Assembly (NCBI RefSeq): GCF_964275005.1
Contig: NC_092705.1
Coordinates: 21,025,723 to 21,089,722 of the forward strand
Length of the DNA: 64,000 bases
DNA from: Diadema setosum
Lineage: Eukaryota > Echinodermata > Echinoidea > Diadematoida > Diadematidae
Direction: 5' to 3'
Below are positions 59,721 through 64,000 of the stretch, one piece after another (positions within the stretch are counted from its first letter, which is position 1; each line of letters starts with the position of its first letter). The translations under genes and the position numbers were made by a program. Below the pieces are notes generated by a model. It ran no database searches. It saw only the letters and a list, made by a program, of their open reading frames with translations, and was not told where the DNA came from.

Positions 59721-62639
59721 TACACTTAAATTTAAAATCTATATATAAACACCATCCTCTATAACTAAAACATTTTCTTAAAATATCAAACCAAAAATGC
59801 GATATTGATACAACATTTTTAAAAAGTCCGTCATTTCCCTCTGTTATTGGGAAGTATATAAGTTTCGCTGCATCGAGAATATGTCCCACTGAAGTGAACT
59901 TATTCACAGTAATATAATTGGAGCCCTTTATCATATCTGCCGATTGCCGCATATCTATCATGTCTTATATAGTTATTTTAAGAATTTATCGAATTAGAGA
60001 TTTATTCATTTCTTAATTCTTAGTCACAGTACGTGACATTTGAAGTTCTTTATGATACCTGCTGCCATTTTTTACATGATTATCATGGCTTATTTTAAGT
60101 GCTTTATTAAATATCTTTATTCTTATGTTTTCTTTTAATTTGTTTTGTTTGGTTGTTTTGTTTTTTTTTTACCATGCACCAAATGTTATCATCGGGCCAC
60201 AAAAAATGAAATGTGATGATTGTTTGACAAAGAAAAAAAAAATGCTAGTGTCGAGCTGTGGATATACAAATACCTAGGCCTATAAAGTATTCATACACTA
60301 TCGTTGGAAACTGCATTATCCTGCCTAGTTTACAGGAAAAAAAAAAAAAAACCCGAAACGATGTTATTTTTGCTCTCCCAGTATTGAGCAATACTACATG
60401 TACATAGACGGGCTAGAACTGAAATTGCGCAACACTCATGCAAGCGAACCGGTGGGAACCAGTTCATTATTTTCGCAGGATGGCAAGAATTAGGCAGGAA
60501 TGGAAAATTTTCGTCGAAGGAGTCGGTGACAAACTTGCCGAGTTTCATTACAGACGGTAAAGTATAGCACCAACCTTTACTTCACTGAAACTTTACTTAT
60601 TTTCAAACAACATTGTGAATCTCAGTTTGATGATCGCTAGCTCGAACGTTAAGTAGCAGAGGTTACTCGCAACTGCATTGGAAAGTGTTTGGATTCAACA
60701 AAAGTATTCACTGTCCATAGAGCCGGGTATACTTTTGTTTATCATTGGCTTTACAATATCACCTTGCCATTGTCTGCGACCAAAGGCAGGGATCATGATT
60801 CAACTACAATATTTTTGGGTTTGACCTATATATGAATGACAATCGATCTGGCACGGTGTGATTTGGATATCGTCTAATATCATGCTGATTTGTGCGTGTC
60901 GCATTGTCATTATGTTTCCTGTAGTATACCAATGTTTATTTCATTCTCAAATACTTCGATATTGACTTTGTTACTTGCAATGAACGAAGGTCAAACACGT
61001 CTATACGTTCCAGACAAATTTAAGCTGACCCAGATAATTTAGAATATTGCATTAATATTCAATTCTGGTTTATTTGACATTAGACGCTGAGACAAATTCA
61101 AATATCCAAGATTTTATTGACCATCATTGTAAATATCACTCACCTTGGATTTCAACTTCACTCAGTCTCAATCTCAAATTTATTTACCCCGCTTCTAATT
61201 AACACTTACCGTATAATAACCATTTCAGTCTTTTTCATGCTGGCACCAAAGTCTTAAAAAGTCTTCGATGCCCTGGAATTACTTAGGCATCTCCGTAATT
61301 AACCGTTTCCCCTTTTACTTAGGAACATACAGCGACGTGGCTTCATTCAAATTTTCAACCAATTTTTTGTTTACAAAATTGTAACTTCATGCACACCGAT
61401 CGTGCACATGGTAAAGGATGCGTAAGAATGTAGAATTGTATTTGTATAAACAACACAGATTTAAACTTAGACCGGATATTTACACTGAGAGGGTCGAAGA
61501 ATTATTTCTTTAGGTAATCGTAACTAAAATATATATATAGTAGTCATTGATCATAAGCTCCTATAGCAATGATGGGGAGAGACTCTCCTTTAAGAAAATT
61601 TCGAAATCCTGCGAGAAAATAAGAATGTTTATTTTTTTTGGTGACTATGAAATTGAAATACTAAAGTGCAACTCAGCACAACATCACCAGATTCAGTACC
61701 ATACCCCAGTCAAAGACACGAGTCAGACCCTATATAACAGACAACAAATTCTCCAAACAAAAATTATCAGCACCAAAATCCATCAATGGTATATAATTCA
61801 CTCAGATACTTCATTTAACAATTTTGTGATATGTAAACAACGTAATGATTTGTAGGCCTATTCAACTCCCAGGAATAACCATGGATCTCAACTCAAAGAA
61901 TCCCAAGGTTATATAAATTTATTCAGTATCAGCTTAGAAGTACATTCTTTATCGGGTGTGAATAAGTGTTGCGTTCATTTCATGAAAAGATTGATGTTTC
62001 ACTATGACATGGCCGTGGATTACATCAGCTGATAATAGTAAATATACCTATCTTAATCTTAATTAGAAAACAGGACCAAAAAGTTTCAAAATAAGTGAAC
62101 TACATTGTACTCCAATTTGTTAACGTGTAATGAATATCGTTCCAATAAACTCGAACGATAAATGATCTTGTCCCCCCCCAAAAAAAAGAGAGAAAAAATC
62201 AGATGTTATTGAAGATTGGTGGATTAGCCTAATGGATGTTAAAATCCCATCGGAGAATGTCATGTGGTCATGACGAAAACCTACTTATGAGTATACAAAT
62301 TTCTGATGCACCAAACAGGTGGTTGAATAGTCACGTGACTAACTTTGAGAAGTTTCAGGTGCGAGCTTTCAGACTGCACAAACATCGAGAATGAGTCCGG
62401 CCAATTTCCCGAATTTGAGCTAGAAGTTTCGGGAAGTTTGCGGTCACACAGGCACTCTGAGATCTTAACGATCGTGAACTCATACTTCGCTATGTAAATT
62501 ATTGGATCCGAATGACCAGCCAGACTCTTATACTAACCTGCTCTGTACATACAAATTGGTTACCTTTTCAAATCTCACAAATAAAAGATATTGCCCACGA
62601 AAATTGAACAACGGTGTTGATGGAACGTGGAAATAATAG

Positions 62640-63087
62640 AATTTCATCGGCATGACACTTTGTATACTTATCTAAGCTCAACGAGGAGAATTGAACAGGG
62701 AAGCGACATATGGGGGTTGTAAGGAGGGCAAAAAGTGAAGAGTGGGGGACAGTAATGGGCTAGAAGTTGAAGTTGCACTAGTGGAGACGGTAGAGAAAGG
62801 AACAGAGAGAGTGGTAAGGAAGAATAGAGTGAGAATCAAGTAAGATGTTCGGACATCGTTAGAAGGGGGAAGATGAAAAAGAAGGGAAGAGGAAGAGGGA
62901 GGAGTTGAATGTTGGAGAATCATGGAGAAAGGAGACAGAAGTGAAGATTCATGAAACCAAGAGAAGAACGAAGTCGTCGAACAGTGTGGCTATGGAATGT
63001 GGAATAAATGGAGAAAGGACGAATAATCCCGTAAAGGAAAGGTATAAGTAGAGGAGAGATGAAACTATGTTGAGAGAAAGAAGGGGG

Positions 63088-63122
<35 letters not shown>

Positions 63123-63350
63123 TGGGGGAGAAGACAAAGAAAAGAAGAAGAAAAAGAACAAATTGAAATTCAAGAAGTAAAGGAGAGGGAGCTTGGGTGG
63201 ATCCTAGAAATAAATGCTCCCTCTCGTTTACTTCTTGAATTTCAATTTGTTCTTTTTCTTCTTCTTTTCTTTGTTTTCTCCCCCTGCTAAACAACGATCC
63301 GGTTAAAGACAATACATACACATGGTGTCACCGTAAATCTTTCTCCCTCA
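62640..63350. other. Purine-rich insert, copy B only
   Basis: Copy A passes from ~8,390 to ~8,465 without this segment. The + strand is strongly G/A-rich from ~62,690 to 63,190, including (GA)n at 63,088-63,110. The frames on either strand are low-complexity and not credible proteins. It includes the long hairpin at 63,129-63,279. Confidence 0.75.
63129..63279. repeat. 64-bp near-perfect inverted repeat (hairpin)
   Basis: The arms 63,129-63,192 and 63,216-63,279 pair at 62 of 64 positions, with a 23-nt loop containing GGATCC. There is no obvious terminator or RNA-gene context. Confidence 0.92.
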
Positions 63351-63644
63351 TTTACTTCACCATGCAAACCTTCAAACAACACAAAATCTTACGCATAGTT
63401 AGATTGTCTACGTAGATATGTAGTATCGTCACTTATGTTCAATGTCGATCAATCAACCTTAATATTAGCGGCACATTTGTCTCCACCATGCATCCCCTCA
63501 ACCGGTACTCTCTTCAGCGTCAAGCAAGCCCGTCACCATTGCCAATATCGGTGCACCAGTGTAGAGTGGGCAGCACTACCAAATCAGTCGATAAAGGATA
63601 TTCATGAGGTGAACGAGGAAGAGGACGACCCACAACGAAACAAG

Positions 63645-63857
63645 ATGGTCTCTCTAACGGACATCGACGACATGACTGTCAATGGCGAGGTACATGAGGA
63701 GGTCGAGAAGGTGGTCTTCTGCCAACATGCCAAACTCTTCCGCTTCGACCGGAACGCCAAGGTGTGGAAGGGTTGCGAAGTCGGCGACATCAAGATTGTG
63801 ACGAACCCAAAGACCAACCATGCTCGCATCCTCATGAGAAGAGAACAGGACCTTGAG
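63645..63857 (+). CDS. RANBP2: RanBD first half exon, copy B paralogue
   Basis: 71 codons from ATG to GAG|GTAATA, two codons shorter than 8,701-8,919. It contains AKLFRFD, WKGCEVGDIKI and MRREQ. The frame is open upstream to at least 63,435 and includes DIHEVNEEEDDPQRNKM, which aligns to the acidic pre-RanBD segment of RanBD2. The homologous region begins after a possible acceptor (CTCTTCAG, 63,517). The second half lies beyond the window. Confidence 0.75.
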
Positions 63858-64000
63858 GTAATATATCTCTAATTTTCAAAGAGAAATAAGTTCGTCTGAA
63901 TAACTTTCCTCATTGAGGGTCAGTCTGAGATGTCATGCGTGAGTAGTAACGGTAGGTCTGCAGCATCAGCTCTGGTTCTTTTAGCAGAACAAGAAACTGA

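Larger units (their letters stand above)
54970..64000. repeat. Segmental duplication, copy B (continues past the window)
   Basis: Aligns with 41-9,109 in the same orientation to the last base of the window (AGAACAAGAAACTGA against 9,095-9,109). Copy-specific insertions are the TTAA element (55,377), a LINE-like insert with nested MITE (58,015) and a purine-rich segment with a hairpin (62,640). It lacks the SINE dimer of copy A. It holds a RanBD exon at 63,645, so another RanBP2-like unit probably starts here. Confidence 0.9.

Noticed and set aside
1..64000. CRISPR arrays, operons or prokaryotic features
   Set aside because: Intron-split metazoan-type genes, SINEs and microsatellites make a bacterial reading untenable. 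The short direct repeats seen are minisatellites without spacer structure.

Overview
This is eukaryotic genomic DNA: AT-rich, intron-rich, with many microsatellites, long G and A tracts, non-LTR retrotransposon pieces and small inverted-repeat elements. The coding content is that of a metazoan Ran-binding nucleoporin. Repeat style and high structural variability suggest a marine invertebrate, most likely an echinoderm such as a sea urchin. The taxonomic guess is inference only.

Layout. Positions ~41-9,109 and ~54,970-64,000 are two diverged copies (A and B) of the same sequence, so the window spans one complete ~55 kb tandem unit plus the start of the next. Copy A and copy B differ by mobile-element insertions that leave clean empty sites in the partner. 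Between them, on the + strand from 8,701 to 52,075, lies a RanBP2/Nup358-like gene of about 20 exons. Splice phases fit along the whole chain: with two tandem FG exons (U1, U2) left out, the coding length is 5,451 nt, an exact multiple of three (1,817 codons including the stop). Encoded in order are a degenerate Ran-binding domain (RanBD1), a coiled coil, a short RanBP2-type acidic/hydrophobic segment, FG linkers, RanBD2, a long FG exon, a tandem array of FG exons, RanBD3, FG exons, RanBD4, RanBD5 and a strongly acidic tail. I see no TPR, zinc-finger or cyclophilin exons; an N-terminal part could lie upstream of the window.

The gene has been built by repeated internal duplication: (1) a ~1.35 kb exon-plus-intron tandem array (19.35-23.4 kb); (2) a 108-bp FG repeat inside one of those exons; (3) a larger block (FG exon, MGSES-type exon, RanBD exon pair) present at 18.3-27.1 kb and again at 37.8-46.2 kb; (4) the 55 kb unit itself. 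It also carries damage: in-frame stops in the RanBD5 exon (47,402) and in the acidic last exon (51,776), frameshifts in two FG exon copies, one lost splice acceptor and a probable GC-AG intron. The locus is therefore either a decaying paralogue or a gene with unusual processing or assembly errors.

The introns hold four non-LTR retrotransposon fragments (16.6-18.06, 29.35-30.35, 33.9-37.5 kb, and 40.13-41.1 kb on the minus strand), tRNA-derived SINEs, several MITE/foldback elements (including a TTAA-flanked one and a TA-flanked one), two minisatellites and a degenerate ~120-bp satellite. No second protein-coding host gene was recognised on either strand.
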